Assembly: GCF_009380215.1 (NCBI RefSeq)
Contig: NZ_WHUG01000022.1
Span: 1 to 64,000, forward strand
Length of the DNA stretch: 64,000 nt
DNA from: Rugamonas aquatica
Lineage (GTDB): Bacteria; Pseudomonadota; Gammaproteobacteria; Burkholderiales; Burkholderiaceae_D
Reading direction: 5' to 3'
Below the pieces are notes generated by a model that saw nothing but the letters and a program-made list of their open reading frames with translations, was not told where the DNA came from and made no database searches. Below are positions 1-8,683 of the stretch, in pieces. The position numbers and the translations under genes are program-made. Numbering within the stretch: position 1 is the stretch's first letter; each line of letters opens with the position of its first letter.

Positions 1-20
1 TCGTACCCGCGAAGGCCGGT

Positions 21-192
21 GCCGCGCCGGCGCGAAAAAAAAGCCACCCGAAGGCGGCTTGCTGACTTATCGGCCGCGGCCCGCGCAGCGGCAACAGCGC
101 TCCGCGCTCGGCAGCACAGCACCGCTCCGGCGGCCGCGGCCGATAAGTCAGCAAGCCACCTTCGGGTGGCTTTTTTTTCGCGCCGGCGCGGC
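21..192. repeat. 60-bp inverted repeat with outward-facing terminators
   Basis: The arms at 21-80 and 133-192 are reverse complements at 59 of 60 positions, separated by 52 bases. Inside each arm lies a short stem closed by a TTCG loop and followed by a run of eight T in the outward direction. The structure therefore looks like two intrinsic terminators back to back within one long cruciform. The right one would stop rightward transcription just before the hyi-like gene. Origin unknown; it may be a small repetitive element or an inverted duplication of a terminator. Confidence 0.85.
153..178 (+). terminator. Intrinsic terminator upstream of hyi-like gene
   Basis: A perfect 8-bp stem (AAGCCACC / GGTGGCTT) closes on a TTCG loop and is followed by eight T. 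It lies in the right arm of the long inverted repeat and would insulate the downstream gene from read-through. Confidence 0.75.
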
Positions 193-244
193 AGCGGCAT
201 TTGCGGTTACGATAAGGTTTCCGCCACCCTGCCCCGGAGCCCCC

Positions 245-1024
245 ATGCCCCAGTTTGCCGCCAACCTGTCGATGCTGTTCAACCACGCGCCCTTCCTGGA
301 CCGCTTCGCGCTGGCCCGCGAAGCCGGCTTTGACGGCGTCGAATTCCTCTTCCCCTACGCCTACGAAGCCGAGGTGCTGGCCGAGCGCCTGCGCCAGCAC
401 CAGCTGCAACTGGTGCTGTTCAACCTGCCCTGCGGCGACTGGGACGCGGGCGACCGCGGCATGGCCTGCGATCCGCGCCGCCAGCAAGAGTTCCGCGCCG
501 GCGTGCTGCGCGCGCTGGAGTACGCCACCGCGCTGGGCGTGCCGCGGCTGCACTGCATGGCGGGCAAGACGCCGGCCGGACTGGCGCCGGAACGCGCCCA
601 CGCCACCTATCTCGACAATCTGCGCTGGGCCGCCGCCGCGCTGGCGCCGCACGGCATCGAGCTGCTGATCGAGCCGATCAACCACTACGACATCCCCGGC
701 TACTTCCTCAACTACAGCCGCCAGGCGCTGGACATCATCACCGAGGCCGGCAGTGCCAACCTGTTCCTGCAATACGACATCTACCACATGCAGCGCATGG
801 AGGGCGAGTTGAGCAACACCATCCGCGCCAACCTGCCGCTGATCAAGCACATGCAGATCGCCGACACGCCGGGCCGCCACGAGCCCGGCACCGGCGAGAT
901 CAACTACCGCCACCTGTTCCGCTTCATCGACGAGATCGGCTACCGGGGCTGGCTGGGCTGCGAATACCTGCCGGCCGGCGACACCGCCGCCGGCCTGGGC
1001 TGGCGACAGGCGCTGAGCACCTGA
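245..1024 (+). CDS. hyi: Hydroxypyruvate isomerase family (Hyi/OtnI-like) TIM-barrel
   Basis: The 259-residue product starts MPQFAANLSMLF and has the xylose-isomerase-like TIM-barrel style of the Hyi/OtnI family: FNLPCGDWDAGDRG near the N-terminal third, then LIEPIN, FLQYDIYH and HMQIADTPGRHEPGTG. These last segments carry the conserved Glu, Asp, His and Glu metal and substrate ligands. Family members interconvert hydroxypyruvate and tartronate semialdehyde in glyoxylate metabolism, or isomerise 2-oxo-tetronates. No glyoxylate carboligase or GarR neighbour is visible, so the physiological substrate is uncertain. The ATG follows CGGAGC; an upstream extension would run into the inverted repeat and was rejected. 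Confidence 0.85.
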   Translation: MPQFAANLSMLFNHAPFLDRFALAREAGFDGVEFLFPYAYEAEVLAERLRQHQLQLVLFNLPCGDWDAGDRGMACDPRRQQEFRAGVLRALEYATALGVPRLHCMAGKTPAGLAPERAHATYLDNLRWAAAALAPHGIELLIEPINHYDIPGYFLNYSRQALDIITEAGSANLFLQYDIYHMQRMEGELSNTIRANLPLIKHMQIADTPGRHEPGTGEINYRHLFRFIDEIGYRGWLGCEYLPAGDTAAGLGWRQALST

Positions 1025-1091
1025 TCTGCGCTGACGCAAAACGAGGATATTCACCCAAGGCAACAATATCCTCACACTTTGCGGAGCGCTT

Positions 1092-1859
1092 ATGAAAACC
1101 ACCCGTGTCTTCCTCCTGCTTGGACTATTGACGCTGCTCGGCGGCTGCGCCAGCAGCACGCCGCGCATGTCCGCCGTGCGCGCCTTTGCCGCACAGGCGC
1201 CGCAGCTGGGTGCCTACCACGAACTGACCGAGCGCTACCGCACCACCTACCAGCGCGAACAACCGTTCCTGAGCGCGGCCGCCGACGCCCGCGAGCGCGA
1301 GCTCGACCGCCAGCGCCAGGCCGCCTGCGACGATTTCGCCCAGCTGCAGCGCGGCGTGCAAGCGTATATGCAGGCGCTGGGCCGGCTGGCCGGCGACGGC
1401 GCCTACGACATGGAAGACCAGGTCAAGTCGCTCGGCGACGGCATCAAGGCCTGGCCCGACAGCGGCCTCAGCGAGCACCACGTGAGCGCCTACGCCGGCC
1501 TGACGCGACTGGTGGCGCGCACTGTCACGCGGCCCATGCAGGAAGCAGCGGTGCAGCAGCTGATGCGCGACGGCCGCCCGGCCGTGCAGCAAGTGCTGGA
1601 AGCCATGCACATCCTGCTGACCCTGTACGGCAAGACCAGCGACAACGAAGAAAAAATCGTGCTCGGCATGCTGGAGACGGAGCTGCCCTTCCTCGATCCC
1701 AAGCGCGACCGCCTGCTGCAGGCATTGGCCCGCTCGCAGCAGCACGACAAGCAGGTCGAATACCATCTGATCGCCGCGCGCAACGCGCTGGCGCAGAAGA
1801 ACCTGGCCGCCATCGAGCAAAGCCACCGCGTGCTGCTCGACCAATTCCCGCATCCCTGA
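1092..1859 (+). CDS. Predicted lipoprotein of unknown function
   Basis: A 255-residue protein with a short basic start, a hydrophobic stretch and a lipobox (LLGGC, Cys about residue 19), so it is probably an outer-membrane lipoprotein. The mature part is largely alpha-helical and charged, without motifs I recognise. A GGAG Shine-Dalgarno lies seven bases before the ATG. The next gene starts 18 bases after its stop, suggesting a two-gene operon of unknown purpose. Confidence 0.75.
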   Translation: MKTTRVFLLLGLLTLLGGCASSTPRMSAVRAFAAQAPQLGAYHELTERYRTTYQREQPFLSAAADARERELDRQRQAACDDFAQLQRGVQAYMQALGRLAGDGAYDMEDQVKSLGDGIKAWPDSGLSEHHVSAYAGLTRLVARTVTRPMQEAAVQQLMRDGRPAVQQVLEAMHILLTLYGKTSDNEEKIVLGMLETELPFLDPKRDRLLQALARSQQHDKQVEYHLIAARNALAQKNLAAIEQSHRVLLDQFPHP

Positions 1860-1877
1860 TCGCCGCAAGGAGCCGCC

Positions 1878-2306
1878 ATGGCCGATACCCACAACATCAT
1901 CGCGCTGGCCGACAGCCTGTCCGCCTGCGCCGACGCATTGCACACCCGCCTGATGCACGCCCTCCGCCAGCCGGCGCCGGGCGGCCAGGCGCCCGCCATC
2001 TCGCAGGGCGCGGCGCAGGCGCTGTTTGAAAACGAGGTGATCTTGCGCCAGCGCGCCAACGGCATCTACCTCGACGCCGCCCGCCTGTCCGCCAGCGGCC
2101 TGGACAGCGCGCAGCAGCAACTGCTGGACGTCACCGCGCGCGCCCGTGACGCCATCGACCGCATCGACCGCGCCAAGGACTTGATCGACATCGCCGCCGA
2201 ACTGCTGTCGCTGGGCGCGGCGGTGGCCACCGGCAAGCCGGAGCGTCTGGTCGCGCCGCTGGAAAAACTCAAGCACCACGTGGACGCCTTGCTGCCGACG
2301 CGCTGA
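1878..2306 (+). CDS. Hypothetical helical protein, partner of upstream lipoprotein
   Basis: A 142-residue, Ala/Leu-rich protein without signal peptide or obvious membrane span. AAGGAG precedes the ATG by six bases. It sits directly behind the lipoprotein gene and is probably co-transcribed with it. Its helical heptad-like segments (around residues 70-135) suggest an all-alpha protein. I do not recognise a family. Confidence 0.65.
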   Translation: MADTHNIIALADSLSACADALHTRLMHALRQPAPGGQAPAISQGAAQALFENEVILRQRANGIYLDAARLSASGLDSAQQQLLDVTARARDAIDRIDRAKDLIDIAAELLSLGAAVATGKPERLVAPLEKLKHHVDALLPTR

Positions 2307-2362
2307 CGCGGCCGCGAACAAAATCGCCGCGCGCGGGTCCAATGCCGTAAGGAGTGTGCGGC

Positions 2363-2737
2363 ATGAACGGACTCGACGAGATGGAATGGATGGCCCTGCG
2401 GGCGCGGCTGGAAGGCGCGCGGGCCGCGCTGCTGAGCCAGCTGGCGGACGACCTGGACCGCAGCGCCGACGTGCGCCTGCCGCTGCCGCACGAGGCCGAG
2501 GCCTCGCCGGCCGACAACGCCAGCCAGCGCACCCTCAACGCGCTGGTGCACGAGGCGGCCGAACACACGACACGCCAGTTGCACATCGTGCGCCACGCGC
2601 TGGCCAAGTTCGACGACCGCAGCTATGGCTTGTGCGAGCGCTGCGGCGAGACCATCGGCTATTCGCGGCTCGATGCGCGGCCGGAGGCGCGGCTGTGCAT
2701 CGCTTGCCAGACCTTGCAGGAACAGCGCCGCCGCTGA
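2363..2737 (+). CDS. DksA/TraR-type C4 zinc-finger protein
   Basis: A 124-residue protein ending in a four-cysteine zinc finger (CERCGETIGYSRL...CIAC) with the typical YGLCERCGE signature of DksA/TraR proteins, preceded by a helical coiled-coil region. Members bind the secondary channel of RNA polymerase and tune transcription, often with ppGpp. The N-terminal half lacks an evident DksA-style acidic DxxDxA tip (it has ADDLDRSAD early), so the target and activity may differ from canonical DksA. The ATG is chosen because TAAGGAG lies eight bases upstream; a GTG nine bases earlier would overlap this Shine-Dalgarno. Confidence 0.85.
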   Translation: MNGLDEMEWMALRARLEGARAALLSQLADDLDRSADVRLPLPHEAEASPADNASQRTLNALVHEAAEHTTRQLHIVRHALAKFDDRSYGLCERCGETIGYSRLDARPEARLCIACQTLQEQRRR

Positions 2738-2748
2738 ATTCAACAAGA

Positions 2749-3111
2749 CTAAGCCGCGTCGCTCCACGGCTGGTTGCGGATCTTGGCCACCTGCCGCTGC
2801 GCCAGCAGGCGCCACAGCTGCAGCGCGTCGGCCTGCGCCAGCGCGGCCATGGTGCGCGGATCGGCCAGCGCGATTTCGCAATCGCGGTCCGACCATTCGG
2901 CAAAGCGCACCCTGCCCCCGGTCGACACTTCGACTTCATACATCAAGCCATCGTCGTAACCGAAGCGCAGCACCGCGCTGCCGGGACCACCGTCGGGACT
3001 GGCGGCGTTGCCGCTGTAGACCTCCGCCAGCGCCGCCGCCATCTGGGCTTCCGACGGCGCCGCCACATCGCGGCCGTCCGGGCGCGTGAGCACTACCCAT
3101 GCCTGTGTCAT
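2749..3111 (-). CDS. Hypothetical protein, about 120 residues
   Basis: A soluble 120-residue protein, convergent with the zinc-finger gene. Alternating beta-type segments in the middle (AVLRFGYDDGLMYEVEVS, then RVRFAEW) are followed by a helical C-terminus. A GGGGGA Shine-Dalgarno precedes the ATG. The fold style is reminiscent of small immunity-type proteins, but no toxin gene is adjacent and I do not assign a function. Confidence 0.6.
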   Translation of the reverse strand: MTQAWVVLTRPDGRDVAAPSEAQMAAALAEVYSGNAASPDGGPGSAVLRFGYDDGLMYEVEVSTGGRVRFAEWSDRDCEIALADPRTMAALAQADALQLWRLLAQRQVAKIRNQPWSDAA

Positions 3112-3365
3112 AGCCGCATCCCCCTATCCAAACGCGTTAGTCCGACGGGTGCCAGGTTTTTTTATTGTAGCGACTATCATACCCAAAATTGCCGCCGGCG
3201 CAGGCATCGTCGCCGATAAGCAACAGCGCGCTGCAATGGGCGATGCCGGACTGGCACTGTTGCCGCCGCCCGCATTTCGCGCGGCATGACAAACCATCCC
3301 ATGTCGTCCATAATCGACCGATAGTATTTTCGATCAGCAAGCTTCCATTACGATAGGAACGCCTG
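3112..3365. other. Divergent intergenic region
   Basis: About 250 bases between a leftward hypothetical gene and the rightward signalling operon. It is richer in A and T than its surroundings, with TAGTAT at about 3320 as a possible -10 for the operon. No repeat or RNA gene was recognised. Confidence 0.4.
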
Positions 3366-4952
3366 ATGGAACTCGATTATCCCGGCCCGGCGCCCCTGCG
3401 CGACGATCTGCAAGCCGCGCTGCGGCTGGCGCTCGGCCGCGCGGAGCTGCAGCTGCTGTACCAGCCGCTGGTCGACCTGCGCAACGGCGCGGTGGCCAGC
3501 CTGGAGGCGCTGGTGCGCTGGCCGCAGCCGCCGCCCGGCCTGAGCGGCGCGCTGGGCGACTGGCTGCTGCGCCGCACCTGCCACGACCGCCTGCTGTGGC
3601 GCAGCGACACCCTCAGCGGCAGCGACCTGCAGGTGGCGATCAACGTCGCGCCGTGGCAGATGGACGACCCGCAGTTCGGCCCGGCCGTGGCGGCGGTGCT
3701 GGCCGAATACGCGATCCCGCCGGGCGCGCTGACGCTGGAGCTGAACGAAACGACGCTGACGCGCGACCCGGCCCGCAGCGACGCTGTGCTGGCCGGGTTC
3801 AAGCAGCTCGGCGCCTGCCTGACGCTGGACGACTTCGGCAGCGGCGACTCCTGCCTCGGCCATCTGCAGCGCTATCCATTCGACGTCATCAAGATCGCCG
3901 GCGCCTGCATCGCCGGTGTCGCGCAGCATGCCGGCGACGCCGCCTTCTGCAAGGCCGTGATCGCGATGGCGCACAACCTCGGCTTGCGGGTGGCGGCGCG
4001 GGGCGTCGACAGCGAGGCCCAGTGCGACTTCCTGCGCCGCCATATGTGCGACCTGGTGCAGGGCGCCTGTTTCGCGCCGCCGCTGGCGCCGGACGCCGTC
4101 GCCCAGCTGCTGCGCGACGACCGCCGCCTGCCGCCGCACCTGCTGCGCACGCAGGCGCGGCGGCGCAGCCTGCTGCTGGTCGACGATGAAAAAAACATCG
4201 TGGCGTCGCTGAAGCGGCTGCTGCGCCAGGACGGCTACGACCTGTACAGCGCGGCCAGCGGCGAGGAAGGCCTGGAGTTGCTGGCCCGCCTGCCGATCGA
4301 CGTCATCATTTCCGACCAGCGCATGCCGGGCCTGAGCGGCGCCGACTTCCTGCGCCAGGCGCGCGTGGTGCGGCCGGAAACCATCCGCATCATGCTGTCC
4401 GGCTATACCGAACTGCAATCGGTGACGGACGCCGTCAACGAAGGCGCGATCTACAAATTCCTGACCAAGCCGTGGAACGACGAGCAGCTGCGCGCCCACG
4501 TCGGCGAAGCGTTCCGGCTCAAGGAAATCGCCGACGACAACCAGCGCCTGCACCTCGAAGTGCGCACCGCCAACCACGAGCTCGCCAGCGCCAACCGCCG
4601 CATGGAACAGCTGCTGCACCAGATGCAGCGCCAGATCCACCGCGACGAGATCAGCCTGAGCATCGCGCGCGAAATCCTGCAGCACCTGCCGCTGCCGGTG
4701 ATCGGCATGGACGACGCCGGCATGATCGCCTTCATCAACGGCGCCGCCGAGCGCGTGTTCAGCGGCGCCACGCTGCTGGGCGCCGAGGCCGGCGTGGCGC
4801 TGCCGGCGCTGCTGCCGCCGGCCGGTCAGGCGGCCGGCCATCACGCGCTGATCGGCGGCGTGCGCTATGCCGTCATGGTGTATCCGATGGGCGAACATTC
4901 CGCCTCGCGCGGCAGCCTGATTACCCTGAGCCGTTTTGAGGAGAACGCATGA
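3366..4952 (+). CDS. Degenerate EAL - receiver - PAS-like signalling protein
   Basis: A 528-residue cytoplasmic protein. Residues about 15-250 form an EAL domain, about 268-390 a receiver with Asp317 (ISDQRMPG) and acidic pair Asp273/274, followed by a coiled coil and a short PAS-like module at about 430-525. In the EAL part Glu47, Asn93, Glu128, Asp155-Asp156 and Lys176 are kept, but the AEGVE loop reads ARGVD: the metal-binding Glu is Arg212 and the second Glu is Asp215. Phosphodiesterase activity is therefore doubtful and a c-di-GMP-binding or protein-docking role is more likely (inference). First gene of a four-gene operon; the next gene overlaps by ATGA. Confidence 0.85.
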   Translation: MELDYPGPAPLRDDLQAALRLALGRAELQLLYQPLVDLRNGAVASLEALVRWPQPPPGLSGALGDWLLRRTCHDRLLWRSDTLSGSDLQVAINVAPWQMDDPQFGPAVAAVLAEYAIPPGALTLELNETTLTRDPARSDAVLAGFKQLGACLTLDDFGSGDSCLGHLQRYPFDVIKIAGACIAGVAQHAGDAAFCKAVIAMAHNLGLRVAARGVDSEAQCDFLRRHMCDLVQGACFAPPLAPDAVAQLLRDDRRLPPHLLRTQARRRSLLLVDDEKNIVASLKRLLRQDGYDLYSAASGEEGLELLARLPIDVIISDQRMPGLSGADFLRQARVVRPETIRIMLSGYTELQSVTDAVNEGAIYKFLTKPWNDEQLRAHVGEAFRLKEIADDNQRLHLEVRTANHELASANRRMEQLLHQMQRQIHRDEISLSIAREILQHLPLPVIGMDDAGMIAFINGAAERVFSGATLLGAEAGVALPALLPPAGQAAGHHALIGGVRYAVMVYPMGEHSASRGSLITLSRFEENA

Positions 4953-5773
4953 ACCTGATCGAAAACCAGATCGCCATCGCCGACGTGGTGCGCAACATCC
5001 GCGACCTGCCCTCGCTGCCGGCGGTGGTGGCCGAGCTGCTGGCCAGCATGGAGCAGGACGACATCGACCTGCACGCGCTGGCCGCCAAGATCGCGCTGGA
5101 CCAGGCGCTGACGGCCAAGACGCTGCGGCTGGCCAACTCCTCGTTCTACGGCATGCAGTCGACCGTCACCACCATCCAGCAGGCGATGGCGGTGCTGGGC
5201 TTCCACAGCGTGCGCACGCTGGTGACGGCCTGCGGCGTGATCGGCGGCGTGCCGGCCGTGCCCGGCATGGCGCTGGACTTCGACGCCTTCTGGCGCCATT
5301 CGATCGCCACCGCCGTCTGCGCCCGCACGCTGGCGCGCCACATGAAGCAAAGCCCGGACACCGCCTTCACCGCCGGCCTGCTGCACGACCTCGGCACGCT
5401 GGTGCTGGCCACCCGCTTCCCGGCCCAGTACGTCGCGGTGGAAGTCTGGCGCCTGCAGCACGACAGTTCGGTCAGCGCGGCGCAGCTGGCGGTGTTCGGC
5501 ATCGACCACGCCGAGGCCGGCAGCGCGCTGGCCGCGCACTGGAAATTCCCGCGCAAGATCCAGGAGGCGATCACCGGCCACCACGACCCCGATGCCCCCG
5601 GCGCGGGCCAGAACATCTACCTGGCCAACCTGCTGGCGCACGCGCTGGAGGACGACGGCGCCGACGCCGCGCCGGTGTGGAGCACGCTGGGGCTGGACCA
5701 GGACGCGCAGCAGGAAGTGCTGGATACCTGCAGGCTGGTGTTCAACGAGATGTGCCAGATCCTGGTCGGCTGA
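4949..5773 (+). CDS. HDOD domain signalling protein
   Basis: A 274-residue HDOD protein (DLPSLPAVVAELL, ANSSFYG, GLLHDLGTLVLA). HDOD domains are related to HD hydrolases but usually lack full metal centres and act as signalling scaffolds in c-di-GMP and chemosensory circuits. Here an HD pair (His146-Asp147) is visible. Its ATG overlaps the previous stop by four bases and GAGGAG lies six bases upstream, so translation is coupled to the EAL-REC-PAS gene. The kinase gene follows after 9 bases. Confidence 0.85.
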   Translation: MNLIENQIAIADVVRNIRDLPSLPAVVAELLASMEQDDIDLHALAAKIALDQALTAKTLRLANSSFYGMQSTVTTIQQAMAVLGFHSVRTLVTACGVIGGVPAVPGMALDFDAFWRHSIATAVCARTLARHMKQSPDTAFTAGLLHDLGTLVLATRFPAQYVAVEVWRLQHDSSVSAAQLAVFGIDHAEAGSALAAHWKFPRKIQEAITGHHDPDAPGAGQNIYLANLLAHALEDDGADAAPVWSTLGLDQDAQQEVLDTCRLVFNEMCQILVG

Positions 5774-5782
5774 GGGAGCACG

Positions 5783-7189
5783 ATGAAACCCAATGTCCAG
5801 ATCGCCGGCGCGGAAGTGGCGCTGTCGGAATTCTTCGACGGCCATCCGGTGGCCACCTTCGCCATCAACACGCGCCACATCATCATCCACTGGAACCGCG
5901 CCTGCGAACAGCTGCTGGGCTGGAGCCGCGCCGACATGATAGGCACGCAGAACCACTGGCTGCCGTTCTACGCCAAGCAGCGGCCGCTGCTGTCGGACTT
6001 GATCGTCGCCGGCGAGCAGGACATCGCCGGCCACTACCCGGGCCAGCACCAGCGCTCGCCGCTGATCCCGGACGCGTGGGAGGCCGAGGACTTCTTTCCC
6101 AACATCGGCGCCAGCGGCCACTGGCTGCACTTCACCGCCGCGCCGCTGCACGACCGCGAAGGCAAGGTGGTGGGCGCGATCGAAACGCTGCGCGACGTCA
6201 CCGAGCGCCGCGTGGCCGAGAACGCGCTGCGCAAGGCGCACGACAACCTCGAACACGTGGTGGAAAAACGCACCGCCCAGCTGGCCGACGCCAACGAGCG
6301 GCTGGCCGACGACATCCGCCAGCTCACCGAACTGAACGACCAGCTGTCGATGGCCCAGCAGCAGCTGGTGCAGGCCGAGAAGATGGCGTCGATCGGCCAG
6401 CTGGCGGCCGGCGTGGCGCACGAGATCAACAATCCGATCGGCTATATTTTTTCCAACGTCGGCACGCTGCAAGGCTATCTGGAGCAGCTGTTCGAGATGC
6501 TGGCCGCCTACCAGCAGGCCGAGGCCAGCATAGGCGCGCCCGGCGTGGCGCAGCGCCTGGGCGCGATGCGCGAGCGCATCGACCTCGACTTCCTGCGCGA
6601 GGACATCCCGGCGCTGATGCGCGAATCGCGCGAAGGCATCGTGCGGGTGCGCCACATCGTCCAGGACTTGAAGGATTTTTCGCGGCTCGACGCCGGCCAG
6701 GACTGGAGCATGGCCGACCTGCACCAGGCGATCGACTCCACCCTCAACATCGTCAGCAACGAGGTCAAGTACCGCGCCGACCTGGTCAAGCAATACGGCG
6801 ACCTGCCGGAAATCGAATGCCTGCCGCTGCAGATCAACCAGGTGGTGCTGAACCTGGTGATCAACGCCGCCCACGCGATCGGGCCGGAGCGCGGCGAAAT
6901 CACGCTGCGCACCGGCGTCGCCGACCAGCACACGGTGTGGCTGGAAGTGGAAGACAGCGGCAGCGGCATCGCGCCCGAGGCGCTGTCGCGCATCTTCGAT
7001 CCCTTCTTCACCACCAAGGCGGTCGGCCAGGGCACGGGGCTGGGGCTGTCGCTGACCTACGGCATCGTGCAGAAGCATGGCGGCCGCATCGAGGTCGATA
7101 CCGAAGTGGGCCGGGGCACGCGCTTCCGCGTGCTGCTGCCGATCCGCCATACCGAGCCGGCCGAGGCCGGCGTCAAGGAGCACTCATGA
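5783..7189 (+). CDS. PAS-domain sensor histidine kinase
   Basis: A 468-residue kinase without membrane spans. An N-terminal PAS domain (about 15-145, ending in the TLRDVTERR signature) joins a coiled coil (about 145-200), a HisKA region with phospho-acceptor His213 (GVAHEINNPIG) and a HATPase_c domain with N, G1 (DSGSGI), F (FDPFFTTK) and G2 (GTGLGLS) boxes. It would sense a cytoplasmic or redox-type ligand and phosphorylate the receivers encoded on either side. The following response-regulator ATG overlaps its stop by four bases. Confidence 0.9.
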   Translation: MKPNVQIAGAEVALSEFFDGHPVATFAINTRHIIIHWNRACEQLLGWSRADMIGTQNHWLPFYAKQRPLLSDLIVAGEQDIAGHYPGQHQRSPLIPDAWEAEDFFPNIGASGHWLHFTAAPLHDREGKVVGAIETLRDVTERRVAENALRKAHDNLEHVVEKRTAQLADANERLADDIRQLTELNDQLSMAQQQLVQAEKMASIGQLAAGVAHEINNPIGYIFSNVGTLQGYLEQLFEMLAAYQQAEASIGAPGVAQRLGAMRERIDLDFLREDIPALMRESREGIVRVRHIVQDLKDFSRLDAGQDWSMADLHQAIDSTLNIVSNEVKYRADLVKQYGDLPEIECLPLQINQVVLNLVINAAHAIGPERGEITLRTGVADQHTVWLEVEDSGSGIAPEALSRIFDPFFTTKAVGQGTGLGLSLTYGIVQKHGGRIEVDTEVGRGTRFRVLLPIRHTEPAEAGVKEHS

Positions 7190-7704
7190 GCCGCATCCTG
7201 CTGGTCGACGACGAACCCAACATGCTGAGCGCGCTGCAGCGGGCGCTGCGCCAGAGCAGCGCGCTGGCCGGCGCGCAGATCGAAACCTTCACCAATCCCT
7301 TCGATGCGCTGAACCGCATCTGCGTGTGCGATTTCGACCTGGCGATTTCGGATTTCATGATGCCGGAGATGAGCGGCGGCGAGTTCCTGCAAGCGTTGAA
7401 GGACGTGTCGCCGCTGACGGTGCGCATCATGCTGAGCGCATCGACCGATTTCAGCACGGCGATGGCGGCGATCAACGAGGCGCATGTGTTCCGCTTCCTG
7501 CCCAAGCCGTGGCAGCAGGCCGAACTGGAGCAGAACATCCTGCAGGGGCTGGAACACCGCGCCGCGCTGCTGGTCGAGGCGGGCCGCCAGCCGGCCGGCA
7601 CGCCGACGCCCACGCCGCAGGAACAGGAGGCGCAGCGGCTGGAGCAGGAGGAGCCGGGGCTGCTGCACGTGAAGCGCGCGGCCGACGGCTCGATCATCCT
7701 GTGA
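7186..7704 (+). CDS. Receiver-domain response regulator
   Basis: A 172-residue protein with an RpfG/HupR-type receiver (ILLVDDEPN; acceptor Asp56 in AISDFMMPEMSGG; conserved Lys in FLPKPW) and a short Pro/Glu/Gln-rich tail without a DNA-binding domain. It probably passes phosphate between proteins rather than to DNA. AAGGAG precedes the ATG, which overlaps the kinase stop. It closes the operon; the stop codon directly abuts that of convergent mtfA. Confidence 0.85.
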   Translation: MSRILLVDDEPNMLSALQRALRQSSALAGAQIETFTNPFDALNRICVCDFDLAISDFMMPEMSGGEFLQALKDVSPLTVRIMLSASTDFSTAMAAINEAHVFRFLPKPWQQAELEQNILQGLEHRAALLVEAGRQPAGTPTPTPQEQEAQRLEQEEPGLLHVKRAADGSIIL

Positions 7705-8568
7705 CTACCAGCCGCCGAGGAAGGAATACGGCTGCATCTGCGGTTCGGGCGGCGGTGGCGGCGGCGCCATCCATTCGCGCGGATCGACGCGGTAGTACTT
7801 GAGGAATTCGGCAAACAGCTCGGCGTGGTGCTCGGCCATCTGGTAGGGTTTTTCGAAGAAGGTCTCGGTGGCGACGGCGAAGAATTCGGCCGGATTGGTG
7901 GCGCCGTAATGGTCCATCACGCTGTGCTGGCGGTACATGGCGCTGTGGCGCAGGCTTTGGAAATCGCGCTCCAGCACTGCCGACCACTCGCTGTAGCTGG
8001 CCGGGTTGCCGAGATACGGGGCGCCGTTGGCGCGGCCCGATTCGCTGTCGAGCTGGTGGGCGAATTCGTGCAGCACGACGTTGTGGCCGCGGCCGGGGCC
8101 GGACATCACGTCTTCCCACGACAGCACGATGCGGCCATCGTCCCAGGATTCGCCCAGCATGGTCTGGTGGCCCGGCGTCACCACGCCGCCCGGCCCGACC
8201 TCGGCGCGCCGCGCCACGAAGGCGCCGGGGTAGACCAGGATGGTGTGCAGCGCCGGATAGACCTTGCTCGGCCGGTTCAGCAGCAGCAGACAGGCCTGGC
8301 CGGCGATGGTCACGGCCATCTCGTCGGTGACTTCCAGGCCCTCGCAGCCGATGAATTTTTTCTGGTGCAGAAACTGCACGACCAGGCGCTGCAACTGCTG
8401 CTGCAGCGCGGGCGCCATGCGGCGGTAGACCGGGATGTTGTGCTGCAGGACGGCCAGCGCGGCGGCCGGCAGCGGCTGCGCCAGCACCCGCCGCAAGCGC
8501 CAGCGCGGGTAGAAAAAAGGCGTCGCTATCAGCAGCGCCGTCAGGCCGATCCAGATCAAAGCTTCCAT
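7705..8568 (-). CDS. mtfA: M90-family zinc peptidase MtfA
   Basis: A 287-residue protein of the MtfA/YeeI family. It has one N-terminal membrane segment (about 3-20), then the peptidase domain with HEFAHQLD (His167, Glu168, His171) and a downstream Glu in AEFFAVATETFFE, giving the gluzincin-type zinc site. In E. coli MtfA binds the Mlc repressor and so affects glucose phosphotransferase regulation; that link is family knowledge, not visible here. The tail is proline-rich. Convergent with the preceding operon, zero bases between the stop codons. Confidence 0.9.
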   Translation of the reverse strand: MEALIWIGLTALLIATPFFYPRWRLRRVLAQPLPAAALAVLQHNIPVYRRMAPALQQQLQRLVVQFLHQKKFIGCEGLEVTDEMAVTIAGQACLLLLNRPSKVYPALHTILVYPGAFVARRAEVGPGGVVTPGHQTMLGESWDDGRIVLSWEDVMSGPGRGHNVVLHEFAHQLDSESGRANGAPYLGNPASYSEWSAVLERDFQSLRHSAMYRQHSVMDHYGATNPAEFFAVATETFFEKPYQMAEHHAELFAEFLKYYRVDPREWMAPPPPPPEPQMQPYSFLGGW

Positions 8569-8636
8569 GTGCCGCGCGTCCGTTGAGATGTCCAGTCCAG
8601 GCTAGGTGGGGCGCCTTGCCGACATTTCAATATGCA

Positions 8637-8660
8637 AACAGCCGGGCATGCCCGGCTGTT
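8637..8660. other. 24-bp perfect palindrome
   Basis: AACAGCCGGGCA and its exact complement meet without a loop, between the mtfA start and the stop of the winged-helix gene. It may act as a weak terminator for the latter, but there is no T tract, so an operator role is also possible. Confidence 0.5.
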
Positions 8661-8683
8661 CCATCATACGCCTGCGCTAACGC

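Noticed and set aside
59..333. Longer N-terminal extensions of the first gene
   Set aside because: They run through the 60-bp inverted repeat and terminator; the isomerase family begins at the ATG at 245 with a Shine-Dalgarno.
3086..3289. A short plus-strand gene overlapping the 2749-3111 gene
   Set aside because: Composition is not protein-like, there is no Shine-Dalgarno, and it overlaps the start of a better-supported gene.
4865..7183. A very long open frame on the minus strand opposite the signalling operon
   Set aside because: High-GC antisense shadow: composition is His/Arg/Gln/Val-rich nonsense and the opposite strand carries clear kinase, HDOD and receiver domains.
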